Below the pieces are notes generated by a model, which saw only the letters and a program-made list of their open reading frames with translations, ran no database searches and was not told the DNA's origin. The position numbers were made by a program, and so were the translations under genes. Below are positions 38,469 to 48,188 of a stretch of DNA of 48,510 nt, piece after piece. Each line of letters opens with the position of its first letter. Positions within the stretch are counted from its first letter, which is position 1. The DNA comes from Perkinsus marinus ATCC 50983 (taxonomy: Eukaryota; Perkinsozoa; Perkinsida; Perkinsidae): the NCBI RefSeq assembly GCF_000006405.1, contig NW_003205331.1:159698-208207 (forward strand), read 5' to 3'.

Positions 38469-41400
38469 TTACAATCTCAGCAACATGTTTTGATCTATGA
38501 ATAACAAAATCAAAGCCCTGGCCTGAGAACCCCATGCAGTCAGCAGAGTAGTGTTGCAGCTCAGGCAGGTTGCTAGGTCGGACCGCATCCAACTGATCAC
38601 ACAATGCCTGTTATGATCACCACAAGTGCCTCCCCTTCTTACTGCTGTTGAGGGCATCAATATCGGCATCTGTAGGAGCATCTGCCCGTAGGTCTTTCCC
38701 AAATTGTCCCCATGAAGCGAAGCCATGCCTAAACCGATGTTTCTCAAAATCAACTATCATCTATGTTTAAAGTCGCCGATATGTTAATATCAGTAGGAGC
38801 CCGAATTCTAGGTAACGGTCCCAGGTTCGATCCCCAGCACGGACTGTTTTCGAGTATTTTCCATTCTCACCCAGTTTCGCCCAATACACGGCCTAGGCTG
38901 GTGGAGTCCATAGCAATTTTATATTATTTATATATGAATCACTGCTTTGATACTGCTGTGCTAGCTCCTTCACAAGCCCTTTATAGCGTTATTAAGGTAA
39001 CCCTAACACTGCCAAGGCGAGCAGGGTGAACACATCTTCCCGAGCCCGTGTCACTATAAGTAATTCACTGCGAAGATGTGTATATAGCAAACTGAATGGC
39101 ATATTCATTTTCGTTGGGGGCATAAAACCATGGACCATTCTGGGATTCCCAGAATGAGGGTTTTTCCTGTTCCATCTGTATTGAATAACATACTGGAGTT
39201 TCACAATCCGTCTTACGTGAAGTTGCGTAATACTCAGTGAAAACGCGATATTCGCGGTGTTTTGCAGTAGTCGTGAAATATACTTTCACTGGTGTTTTTC
39301 ATATCACTAGGGTGGTGAAAGTTTCACCGTGAAACTCCCGTGTATAATATACTATGTACTGATACCATATATTGTGTGAAAGTCTGTGATGCGTATTTCG
39401 TGTATTGCTTGTTGTCGATTCTCAGCGTATCATAGCGGGGCTGAGCTGTAGGTGTTTGCATACCAGTGATGATAATGAGTTAAATCTCTCTGATATTTTG
39501 GTTGACGTTGGGTCCTGGCATATATTGTTTAACTATATTGTATAACTATATTGTATAACTATATTGTATAACTATATTGTATAACTATATTGTATAACTA
39601 TATTGTATAACTATATTGTATAACTATATTGTATAACTATATTGTATAACTATGTTGTATAACTATATTGTATAACTATATTGTATAACTATATTGTACA
39701 CTATGCTACACCCCAAACTCACCTCCTCCACCCAGAATGTCAGTAAGCAGATAATTGAGTGCTCCAAGGCCAGGAACATCATATCGGACCTGCAACCCCA
39801 TGCATGAAGACAACGACACCATTACCCTACACAAGAGGTACTAGGCAGACCCCAACGGTTCTTAAAGTAATGTCGGACACTATCAGCTGTCACTTGATGC
39901 TTGATATAAGGCAAGTACCTGGTACAGGTGAACTAGTCCATCGGGAAAGGGCTTAAACAACTCCGGACAACTACTATAACAACACTGAATAATTTTGCGC
40001 GTATGATGTTTATTACTGATGACATTTCACTAGCAGTCAAGAAATACTAACGATATGATAATGACTTCGGCTAAGTCTTCATCTCACTGAGCCTCCTGGG
40101 CGTTGGAAGTTGAATAATACAAAACAAAACGTATTGCTCACAACCAACGATCGCATAAATCTCATTCAAGTGCCCAAGGTAGGATATACATATAGCTAGA
40201 GTATGCATGCTTATCAAATAGTCAATTCGATGTTGCTGATATAAATCTATATTGGCTATTACTCGCCTGGTCGAAGCGGTACTGCGCGAGAACAAGATAT
40301 AAATATGGTCGCATTGTCTTTCCGTGAACAACGTATAGGGTACATCCCCTAAAACGGCAAGTCCCCCCACCTCTCATTCCGAGCAAATAGGCCAATATTA
40401 ACGTTGTTGCCCTTGTCCCCAGACCGAGCGTAACACACGCGCAGTAGAGGAACCTGACACGTCGAAATATCCAAGGTTCCTCACGACAAGATACAAAGTA
40501 GGTACCGTTTCACATGGGGAAAAATCATGAGGGTCTACAGCTTGTACGGCAAGCACTCGCTGAGTGGGATGAGGCCAATGGATGTTAACAGGGCCCACCG
40601 ATGGCTCTAGTTGCCTCTCTGGTCCTCGCCCTGACAAGAAGAAGGATGGAGAGTCTACAGAAGGGGGTAATAACCGTGGTGCTGCTGCTACTACCAATTT
40701 GAATCTTGGCTCGGATCTTGCTCTTGGCGACTAGCATAGGGACCATACGGATGATGGCGTGAGGTCGAGCTCGACCACTACTGAATCCGATAGTACCTCA
40801 ACCAATCAACGTTATGGAAGCATTAATAGCCTAATGGTAAAACGCGCTACTATATACCGCGAGGTCCCAGGTTCGAACCCCACACCCATATCCACACTAT
40901 TAATATTCGTTTATATAATATATAATTATAGGTATATTATCTCATGTAATGAGCATGTACCGCAACAACAGGCACTATGCCCGAAACTTTTTTTGACGGA
41001 AAAATATCCAATCCGGGGATCGAACCGGGGACTTATGTCAAATACATCGATTGAATCAACAAACGCGGTTCGCCCCTTCGTTGCGGAGATCTGCTCCTAA
41101 CCGCAATGATAAAACTAGCACTATGAGAATATAAAGAAAATAATTATTACATACAATTACGGTATGTCTTAAAAATATTTAATCATATATAAACCCCAGT
41201 TCGAAACCTCTCCCCCACCCATGATTTCATACCCGGAGCCATTGACGTGGCCGCACTGCTCAATTCATTCGACAACAACTGCAGCACCTTCTTATCCTCA
41301 TGCTTGGCCGCTAGCCTTACCATCGCCTACAGATGTGGGAAAATATAATCGCTTTCCTCTAGAAGTTCCTCTTCTAATGATCAAAGCTCACATATAAATT

Positions 41401-43726
41401 CAAGTAGAAACGCATTTGGGAAACTCTCCAAATTTACTCAGAGTATTGTCATCACCAGCACATGTAGTTAACCACGTGCACATTCTTCGTGCAAAATCGG
41501 GTAGAAACCAATAGGAAATTTCCTCAAAATTCCATATTGTCATCACCAATACATGTAGTTGACCATGTGCATAATATTTTCCCCCACACTACTACCACAC
41601 CTTCCTCAACTCACTACCCACCTCAAAGTCGCTGCTTATGGTCTCGATTCTCGACTCTTCCAATGTGATCCCGAAATGCTTCTCGACTCCTACAACATCC
41701 CAAGCCAATTTAGGAATATATCTTTGCTTTTCTCAACTGCGCTCGTAAGTTTCCTAACTATACTATAAAATTTGATATAATACATACTAGGCTTGTAACG
41801 CGGCAACCGTCCACACACGATGTTGGGCGGGAATGTACAAAAACCAACAATAAATTCCCAGAATTTTCTCAGAATTTCCAGCACATGTAGTTCACCATGC
41901 GCATATACTCCCTTGCCTACGCTTTATGATCGCCTCCGCAGTCTTCCGAGCCTTCACTTCAGCGTCCTTTCCTCTTACTACTAGACTAGTGACCACCTTA
42001 TAGCCGTCCATATAAGTTCCTTACAGAACTCACTGCGACAGCACACAGGAGAGCAAACATACCGCAAACCTTGTAAGTTTCCGTCGGGCACTTTCCCCTA
42101 GCATTGGCGACTCTCACAGCGTTGTCTCCAACCTGGTCCACTTTCACTTGAGTAAAATCACAAACGACATCAGGAACCTAGTCTCAAACCATTTTCGCCG
42201 TTTTCACTCGTTAAAGTTTACAATGTAGTTTCCCGGATCTGCAATTTCATACAGTATTTGTTCCTTAACCCCAGCTACCTACAGCTAGGCCTGGCCATTA
42301 ACACCAATCAACGATGAGCCCTACCAGAACGCGGCCACCTGTTCCTGGAGGCTTCGACACGAGGAACTCCCCACTGGCCAATACCTCGGCGATAGGATAT
42401 CCAATATTCGACCTACACGGTGATAGGGATCTTTATAAAGTGTTGAAATATATGTTTGCTCTCCTCAGCTGAATTCGTGAGGAGTTTCTTAATTATACTG
42501 GAGTTTCACGACCCTTTTTACGTGAAGTGGCGTAATACTCGGTGAAAACCCCGATATTCGCGGTGATATGCAGTAGTCGTAAAATATATTTTTCACTAGT
42601 GTTTTTCATATCACTAGGGTGGTGAAACTCCATTATACAATATTCAAGCAAGTAGTGTACAAAAATCAACGAGAATTTCCCGAAAATTCTTCAGAATTTC
42701 CATTTTACCATTTGACCATGTGCATATTCCCCCATCCCATACCATCCCTCAGCCACTTCAGCCTCTAAGCAGTCCGTCATCAGTCCTCCCGTAGCCTGCG
42801 CTCCACACTCTAGCACATGCCCAGCTAGCGTGCCCGAAGCCATCAAGTCGAGATCCTCCATAGACCAACCGAATCTATAACCATCACTTTATGTGGTGAA
42901 AATAATAGATAAAAATTCACTCGTAAATGAGCGGAGCGAGAACAAGTGCTGAGTCAACTACACGACCAGTGATGACCATATCAGCTCCACCAGCAAGGCA
43001 CTCCACGATGGGGGCTGCTCCCAGATATCTAAGATCAGTTTTGTAGGGGGGAAATATGCATATGCTCAAATACGTGTGGTGATGACAACAGGAAAACTGT
43101 GAGAAAATTTCGGGAAATTCTTGTTTCTTTTTGTACACTTCTACTATGAATCCTCATATTATTAGAAAACTCCTGAGCTCGGCTGAGGAAAACAAATATA
43201 TATTTCAACACCATATAAAATCCAGATCCACAACTACCATACATGTTTGCTGTTGTCAGGCTCTTCTGGTGAGGCACGTGGTCCACCAAATCCCCAATTT
43301 CCTTTAATACATCATCACCGTACACAACACCAACTACAAGCACAAGAATGCGCCAAAATTTTATGCAACTTTACCACCTTTAATTTCTCCCCATCCTCGC
43401 TCTTCATACACCTTCTCAATAGCCGCCTTACACGCCTTAGGATTGAGTCCACCCGCATTCGTGATGAACTTAACCCCTCTATTTTTCGCCTCCCCACCGA
43501 CCATCTTAACCACTTCTATGAAGTCCGTAGCATATCCTAGTTTACCACCAGAACGCTGCTTAGCACCATATAGTAATGACATCGTGAGTTCAGCCAAATA
43601 GTCTCCGATGAGGTATTCGATACGGCCTCTCTGCACGAGCTGAGGGGCAGCAATAAGACTGTCTCCCCAGAAACCACAAAAGCCTCCAATTCTAACACTA
43701 TCACGACTAGCCACAGGGGCTGGCAT
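38469..43726 (-). CDS. AtuA/DUF1446 family protein (acyclic terpene utilisation A-like)
   Basis: Relatives of AtuA act in bacterial citronellol/geraniol breakdown; the eukaryotic role is not known. Exons I can place: 43726-43375, 43333-43210, 43028-42934, 42871-42743, 42412-42316, about 42285-42240, 42176-42080, 42024-41921, 41689-41601, 41326-41220, 40730-40490, 40452-40370, about 39925-39880, 39795-39730, 38730 to stop at 38469. Motifs in order: [144 protein letters not shown], then the C-terminal ferredoxin-fold domain with [36 protein letters not shown] and [16 protein letters not shown]. All residues expected of the family look present. Four introns are family A elements; others carry SINEs, a family B element and a tandem repeat. 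Ends of several exons and the stop are approximate. Confidence 0.9.
38790..38920 (+). mobile_element. tRNA-derived SINE, second family, copy 2
   Basis: GGTCCCAGGTTCGATCCCCA with GCACGGACTGTTTTCGAGTA, TTTTCCATTCTCACCCAG and GGCCTAGGCTGGTGGAGTCC in the same order as 35822-35945. Lies in the last intron of the AtuA-family gene, antisense. Confidence 0.65.
39192..39346 (+). mobile_element. Family B MITE-like element
   Basis: From TGGAGTTTCACAATCCG to GTTTCACCGTGAAACTCC, nearly full length, with GCAGTAGTCGTGAAATATAC in the middle. The right end carries a small duplication of GTGAAA. Flanked by AC-TGGAG and CTCC-CGTGTATA. In an AtuA-family intron. Confidence 0.85.
39526..39702 (+). repeat. 13-bp tandem repeat, about 13 copies
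   Basis: Unit TATATTGTATAAC repeated with only a few variants (one TATGTTG, a diverged first unit). It lies in an intron of the AtuA-family gene between the GLGALNYLL exon and the last exon. Confidence 0.95.
40838..40905 (+). mobile_element. tRNA-like head (SINE fragment)
   Basis: TAGCCTAATGGTAAAACGCG resembles an A box and D arm, and GGTCCCAGGTTCGAACCCCA a B box 31 nt later. Acceptor stem ends do not pair, so this is more likely a SINE head than a tRNA gene. It faces the SINE at 40948-41098. Confidence 0.5.
40948..41098 (-). mobile_element. tRNA-derived SINE, copy 2 of first family
   Basis: On the minus strand GTCCCCGGTTCGATCCCCGG (B box) followed by TTTTTCCGTCAAAAAAAGTT and CCTGTTGTTGCGGTACATGC. 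Matches the SINE at 3253-3568 but lacks about 150 bp of its body. In an intron of the AtuA-family gene. Confidence 0.65.
41339..41600 (-). mobile_element. Two family A elements forming AtuA-family intron 41327-41600
   Basis: Outer copy ends: donor GTGTGGTAGTAGTGTGGGGG and CATGGTCAACTACATGTATT on one side, AGAGGAAAGCGATTATATTT then CCCACATCTGTAG on the other. A second copy start (GTGCACGTGGTTAACTACAT) lies in the middle, so one element appears inserted into, or fused with, another. Exons on both sides are fixed by homology (GSELRK / [11 protein letters not shown]). Confidence 0.9.
41710..41920 (-). mobile_element. Family A element forming AtuA-family intron 41690-41920
   Basis: Donor GTAGGCAAGGGAGTATATGC leads straight into GCATGGTGAACTACATGTG; the 3' end GAGAAAAGCAAAGATATATT is followed by 20 nt and the acceptor TGTTGTAG. 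Frame kept across it (AEAIIKR / VEKHFG). A stretch with CGATGTTGGGCGGG-type sequence absent from other copies lies in the middle. Confidence 0.9.
42440..42740 (-). mobile_element. Family A element with nested family B insertion (AtuA intron 42413-42742)
   Basis: In gene sense: donor GTATGGGATGGGGGAATATG, first part to about 42650, family B insertion, then GAATTCAGCTGAGGAGAGCA and the acceptor CCGTGTAG. Exons join in frame (EVAEGW / SNIGYPIAE). Confidence 0.92.
42498..42637 (+). mobile_element. Family B MITE-like element nested in family A
   Basis: Full length: TGGAGTTTCACGACCC to GGTGGTGAAACTCCA. Flanks read AATTATAC on the left and TTATACAA on the right, so TTATA or TA appears duplicated at the insertion point. 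Because it interrupts a family A copy it is the younger insertion. Confidence 0.92.
43029..43209 (+). mobile_element. Family A element forming AtuA-family intron, reversed
   Basis: The intron is 181 nt. In gene sense it starts at donor GTTGAAATATATATTTGTTT, which is the element's own terminus, and ends CATATGCATATTTCCCCCCT plus 14 nt to CTTAG. Antisense to the other AtuA-intron copies, yet spliced in frame (SGFYMV / YLGAAP). Confidence 0.92.
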
Positions 43727-44346
43727 CGATAGAAGACTACACAAACAAACCTTCACTTAGTTAATACTCCTCAACACAACACTTCAACGCTAGCAAAAGG
43801 AATGTGCTTCATACTACCAGGCGACGGTCAGGGGAAAAATTGAAGCTGTAGGAGTTGCATAAAATAATAAAACCTATAATTCTTCTCGCCAAACTCAAAA
43901 CACTATCATCCACGCACAAGCATAACATGATATCAACAGTGACGACTCCGTCACGCGCCACAAAATTATCCTCATCTTCCTGAACGTAGTAGCAACTCGA
44001 AATTGTTTCCACCCAACCACAAGCTCTGAAAAATGACTAATCACAACACTTGTGGTGATCTTCCTATTCACGTCTCCTTTTTTCGCGTCATAAAATTTCG
44101 CAATCAATTTTTTCCCGAAATTTACCCACATTTTTCGGAAGAAAAATACCATTTTTATATTCTGATTTTGATGACTTTAATTATAATGACATCTTCCTAG
44201 AAGCGCATAACATCTCACAAGTCTGCGTTGTCACGGCACTGCCAGGTTCAGTAGCTAGATTCTCTCTATTTGTCTCCAATTGTGTGACCAAGACCATCTT
44301 CGTGTGAGCGTATCCTAGTAAGCCTTTTTAGCCTAGTCTCGCTGAG
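43727..44346. other. Region upstream of the AtuA-family gene
   Basis: A TGTGTAG just before the start codon at 43726 could be a 3' splice site for a 5' UTR intron or a trans-spliced leader. The GC-rich motif occurs at 43950-43968 (minus). A basic 85-codon minus frame (43895-44152) is open but unsupported. Confidence 0.35.
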
Positions 44347-44580
44347 TCATTCTATTCGATATAAGTTGTATTCCTCTTTGATATATCCTCTAAGTTCGTT
44401 GCGTTGAAGATTCCCAACAGGCACCAGCACCCGCACATCTCTACCCACCTCCCCTTCTCCCAAGGCCTCTACCGTAAATCGCACAACTCCTCCCTCGCTA
44501 GTCTCCGATACCACTCCAGAGATCTCAACAGGGAAGAGCAACAGGAGGTGGAGAATTGCTGAAGTGATGGTATAGAACAT
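44347..44580 (-). CDS. Small hypothetical protein or terminal exon
   Basis: ATG at 44580, 77 residues. A hydrophobic start (TSAILHLLLLFPVEISGVV) could be a signal peptide or anchor, followed by a beta-rich part (GGVVRFTVEALGEGEVGRDV, VLVPVGNLQRNELRGY). Ends LYRIE and stop. No family recognised; it may be the last exon of a longer gene, in which case the hydrophobic part is internal. Confidence 0.4.
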   Translation of the reverse strand: MFYTITSAILHLLLLFPVEISGVVSETSEGGVVRFTVEALGEGEVGRDVRVLVPVGNLQRNELRGYIKEEYNLYRIE

Positions 44581-44778
44581 TCAAAAGGGGCCTCACTAAA
44601 AGCATATACGTAAATTACGCTAATCTATTCAGCTGCGTGATTGCTACTCCCATGCCTCCTTTTGTGCGCTCACTCCAAGAAAAATTGCCTATCTCGATTG
44701 TCATACGCAGAGTTAGTGATTTCCATAATCACGATCACGCATAGACTAATATTAAATCTTTACATAGTTTTATAATAG

Positions 44779-44898
44779 GAGTTTCACCTTAGTGATGTGA
44801 AAAACACTAGTAAAAAATGTATTTCACGACTACTGCATATCGCATTTTTCACATGGAGTATTACGCCACTTCACGTGAAACGGGTGAAACTCCAATAT
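44779..44898 (-). mobile_element. Family B MITE-like element
   Basis: GGAGTTTCACCTTAGTGATG to ACGTGAAACGGGTGAAACTC with both terminal repeats intact. Slightly shorter than the 130-bp consensus. Confidence 0.88.
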
Positions 44899-44954
44899 TG
44901 CTGATACTAGACAATATATTAGAATTTTACCCATTTTATCAAAAACAATAGCAG

Positions 44955-45095
44955 AAAATATATTTCACGACTACTGCATAGCAGTTTTACGGCAAATATC
45001 CTAGTATAGTATTATATCCTATATTAGTAGTATAGTAGTAAATATTTTTTCCACAGCTTCACGCCACTTCACGTAAAAAGTCGGTGAAACTTCAT
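44955..45095 (-). mobile_element. Family B element, internally rearranged
   Basis: Keeps ATTTCACGACTACTGCATAG and CGCCACTTCACGTAAAAAG with GTGAAACTTCATTA at the right end. The middle is replaced by TAGTATAG-type simple sequence. Left terminus missing. Confidence 0.7.
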
Positions 45096-45600
45096 TATTT
45101 TTTCTAAGCAAGTCTATTATCACTATATCATATTACTGCCATTTAAGGGGAAATTCCAACGAAAATGGAGAGGAGTATTAGCCTGCAAAATAAATCTGAA
45201 AATAAAAATGATCCTAAACCAGCTGATTGAGATCAAACTGCGCAACCCATACATGTTTGAGCGCTCCATAATTTCCGGCCAAGATTCATATCATGTTAGT
45301 TAAAACCTTTACACCAACTGACATTTTGTTAGGACTTACCAATCACTCTCATGTAAACCACGACTACCATTAAAAACTAAACACCTTAGAAATGTTCATA
45401 ACATGACAAGTAGCAGCAGCAGGAGGATCACATGAGAGATATCTTTACCACAAATCATCATCCACCTAAAATACTCAATTTCGTGGCGCGTGACGTTTTC
45501 ATTCACCACCCACCCCAAAGAAATCATGGACGGCCGAGCGGCGTGAACGCGGGAAGTAATTCTCCTACCATCACAACAGCATCTACCCTCATCGAATTTC
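45096..45600. other. No supported gene
   Basis: The GC-rich motif AATTTCGTGGCGCGTGACG lies at 45477-45495. A run of GC-rich CAGCAGCAGGAGG occurs at 45414-45427. No coding signal I can support. Confidence 0.35.
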
Positions 45601-45770
45601 CTATTGAACTACATTATAGCCATTCCAGGGGCTCCTCGTGTTCAGGCCAGCACGTATGCTATTGCGAGCGCCTCTGTGGATCATATCGATAGTAGAAGGA
45701 ATAGCATTAAGTCTATCAGCTTGCTCTCGGAGGCGCTCACTGGTGGAAGCTGAGAATGGAATTCGGGGGA
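45601..45770 (-). CDS. Hypothetical exon
   Basis: In gene sense an acceptor CCATTCTCAG precedes an amphipathic helical stretch (TSERLREQADRLNAIPSTID, MIHRGARNSIRAGLNTRSPW) to a TAG near 45601. The heptad-like spacing recalls SNARE helices, but no membrane anchor follows and the match is not specific. Confidence 0.3.
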
Positions 45771-45945
45771 AGTGTGGTATGATATATTTATATTCATTCC
45801 TATCAAAATGCCGTCTATTGCCCCGTATTGATAACCGTTGGAGTATCGAATAAGTAGAATATGAAAACATCATAGTACTTGTATACGGCCCTTGTAATTT
45901 GTGGATGAGAAATTGAGATTTCGTTGTCTATTCTGCCCGCTTTAC

Positions 45946-46084
45946 TGGAGCTTCACCACCCCAGTGATATGAACAAAAACACTAGTGAAAAATATATTTT
46001 ACGACTACTGCATATCACCGCGAATATCGAGGTTTTCACCGAGTTTTACGCCACTTCACGTAAAACGAGTCGTGAAACTCCAGT
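45946..46084 (-). mobile_element. Family B MITE-like element
   Basis: TGGAGCTTCACCACCCCAGT to GAGTCGTGAAACTCCA with ATATCACCGCGAATATCGAG in the middle. Flanked by ACTGGAG and CCAGTGA, which extends the inverted repeat by two bases. Confidence 0.9.
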
Positions 46085-46101
46085 GATCGGTTACCTCTGG
46101 C

Positions 46102-46256
46102 GCTGTGTGGAAAAATATGCATATGGTCAATCCGCGAAATCACGAAATTTCGAGAAAATTTCTGGAAATTTTTCTGCATTTCTCGACACTTCTCACCAAA
46201 TTTGCATACATAAAATCGCAAACTCAGGTGAAGAAAGCGAACATATATTCCACCAC
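46102..46256 (+). mobile_element. Family A element, reversed relative to a minus-strand exon
   Basis: In minus-strand sense it begins GTGGTGGAATATATGTTCGC right after an exon (46411-46257) and ends GCATATTTTTCCACACAG. Both termini therefore look like splice sites in this orientation. The downstream exon is not certain: only 8 nt separate the apparent acceptor from another GT. Confidence 0.8.
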
Positions 46257-46411
46257 CGAGTTAACCCCACCTGCTCTGTCCCTCGCCCTGGCCATCCCCC
46301 TAGCAATACCCATACCCGCATTAGTCGCTACACCTGAGAGCACTAGGATGCACATCCACGATGAGCGATATGTACTACCTCTACCCGCTTCAACAGCATT
46401 ATCTAGGTAAT
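46257..46411 (-). CDS. Hypothetical exon
   Basis: Acceptor GTCATTTCAG, then DYLDNAVEAGRGSTYRSSWM, CILVLSGVATNAGMGIARGM, ARARDRAGGVNS, and a donor at the family A element. It contains a Gly/Ala-rich hydrophobic stretch that may be membrane-associated. Family unknown; it may belong to the gene with an exon at 45601-45770. Confidence 0.4.
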
Positions 46412-46667
46412 CTGAAATGACGTAATAGCAAATTCTCGACAATTTCATGCAAAGCTCAATCCTGGGAAGGTTGTGAAAACTCCACTTCGACTCGATAATT
46501 TCGTGGCGCGTGACGGAATTTCAAATTGCATCCTCTTGATCATACAGAAGTAGCTCGGGAAAAGGTGTGAAATTTTCTAACACTGAAAATGCCCGCGCTC
46601 TGTGTACGCTGAATTTCCCAAATATCGTATATAACAATTCCGAGGAGAGAAATCAGGCACCCAAACT

Positions 46668-46815
46668 ATGATTGATTTTCCACGTATGGCTAGGAACATA
46701 TTCTCCAATCAGTTTCCCATGCAAATGTCATCATCGCATTAGGAACGTCTTCATTTTCATTTTGTTATCAAACCTCGAGTGACGTTATTTCTCAAAGCTG
46801 GATGGGTCGGTGACC
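46668..46815 (+). repeat. Family C repeat
   Basis: GATTTTCCACGTATGGCTAG, CAATCAGTTTCCCATGCAAA and TTCTCAAAGCTGGATGGGTC. It is followed within 30 bp by another copy at 46845. Confidence 0.8.
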
Positions 46816-46844
46816 GTAGTAGCCCAGAAAATAATTTCAGAAAA

Positions 46845-46985
46845 AACAACAGTATCATCCAGGAACCTATAATGTTTCTCGGGATGAACTCATTTTGAAT
46901 TTTCCACGTATGGCTAGTAACACATTCTTCAATCAGTTTCCCATGTAAATGTGATCATCACATTACAAACTTTCTTACCCTCGCC
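46845..46985 (+). repeat. Family C repeat, second copy in tandem
   Basis: AACAGTATCATCCAGGAACC, CTCGGGATGAACTCATTTTG, ACACATTCTTCAATCAGTTT and CCCATGTAAATGTGATCATC. Closest relative in the window is the copy at 37588-37775. Confidence 0.82.
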
Positions 46986-47066
46986 ATTGTCTAACGCCGA
47001 TGACCATGTATCCTTGAAAGCCTGATAATGGTCACATTTGGACCTCAAGATATTCAAAGATACGCC

Positions 47067-47418
47067 CTACCCTTCCCAGCGATCCCACTGCGTTACGTCC
47101 ATGCCCTGATTCAGAAAAGTAGTCCTAACTAGAGATTTGCTATCCCTACTTAGAAGAGTACTCTTGAGGGCATCTCCAGAGTCAACGAGCTCATCTCGGA
47201 ATTTGCCCGAATCTTCACGCAGAACCTTGGTGGCAACTTTCTTACTGTCACTCCAAAGACCTCCGAAGAGATCACCGAAAAAGCCCTGAGAAATCATCAC
47301 GAATCGCGAGAAATGTGGTATGAAGAATTATATACCCTACCTGATGAGAAATTTCAACGGCTTCGACCCAGTAAGAGTAAAGCAAAATACTCAGAAATCT
47401 GTTGACGAGGAATAGCAT
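47067..47418 (-). CDS. Hypothetical secreted protein
   Basis: ATG at 47418; first exon to about 47340 encodes a signal peptide (LFLVNRFLSILLYSYWVEAV), a 54-nt intron ends at TTTCTCAG (47286-47293), and the second exon reads GFFGDLFGGLWSDSKKVATK, LREDSGKFRDELVDSG, RTTFLNQGMDVTQWDRWEG to a TAG at 47067. Exons join in phase 0. About 96 residues if the TAG is used; GGGTAGGG there could also be a donor. No family recognised. Confidence 0.55.
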
Positions 47419-48188
47419 ACTAAGAGGCCTGATAGCAATAACCTGATTTCAATTATGTTCATTTCTTCACGTAGGTGCAGCGACCGTCTGCGCGGAAACG
47501 TGCGTTGAGGAAATGCAAGATAGCAAGATTTAGCAAGATGGGCTCTTACTCAGTTGAATTCAGAATCGAGGGAGATCCTCATTTCTAAAGAATAAGCCTC
47601 TTTTCTGAAGAAGTTCAGCGCACGCTCTCGCCTGCATTTCGACTTGGCCTTGGATTGCAGCCTGGCCTTGGATAACAGTTCGGGTTTCTGGTTTCCCGTC
47701 GGGTTTCGGGTGGGGTTTCGGGTTTCCCTTTCTCCGCTTTCACCTGCAGTTCTTGTTTTTTTTGGAATTTGCAGTTTAGATTCTCACTTGCGTTACTGTC
47801 ATCACCAGGATATTAACCTTTACTTTCCATTAATATTAAGCGCGCTGATATTCTTTGGTTTTTATGCATCTCGCTTAGATTTGACGCAGTGCCCGAATGA
47901 ATCGAGGCTCTTGAAATTGAGCAAGTGTGTTTTGGAGTTTTGCTGAAACCCTAGGAATGCCAAAGACGAATACATCTCTTCTTCTTAGTCTCAGGCTTGT
48001 CTACGTAAGGTGAGAAACCATCGAGTGAATATCGAATCTATGAAACCAGGGAGTGTGTTCTTTCCTGTGAGGCGAATAAGTTCAATTAGTTTCCGATGTT
48101 ACTATGTTGTAGTTAAAAAGTTGCGAATTGGAGTAGCTATCAGCTCGGTTGTTATTCATACGGGCGATACTATAGATGTAATTACTTT
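47419..48188. other. No supported gene
   Basis: A plus-strand frame at 47644-47946 contains short imperfect repeats (GGGTTTCGGGT at 47697-47730) and hydrophobic residues but no ATG-based gene model or motif. Nothing else stands out. Confidence 0.35.

Noticed and set aside
39526-39702. CRISPR-like array
   Set aside because: Units are head-to-tail with no spacers; it is a minisatellite.
40838-40905. tRNA gene with A and B boxes
   Set aside because: Acceptor ends do not pair and the anticodon stem is poor; kept as a SINE fragment.
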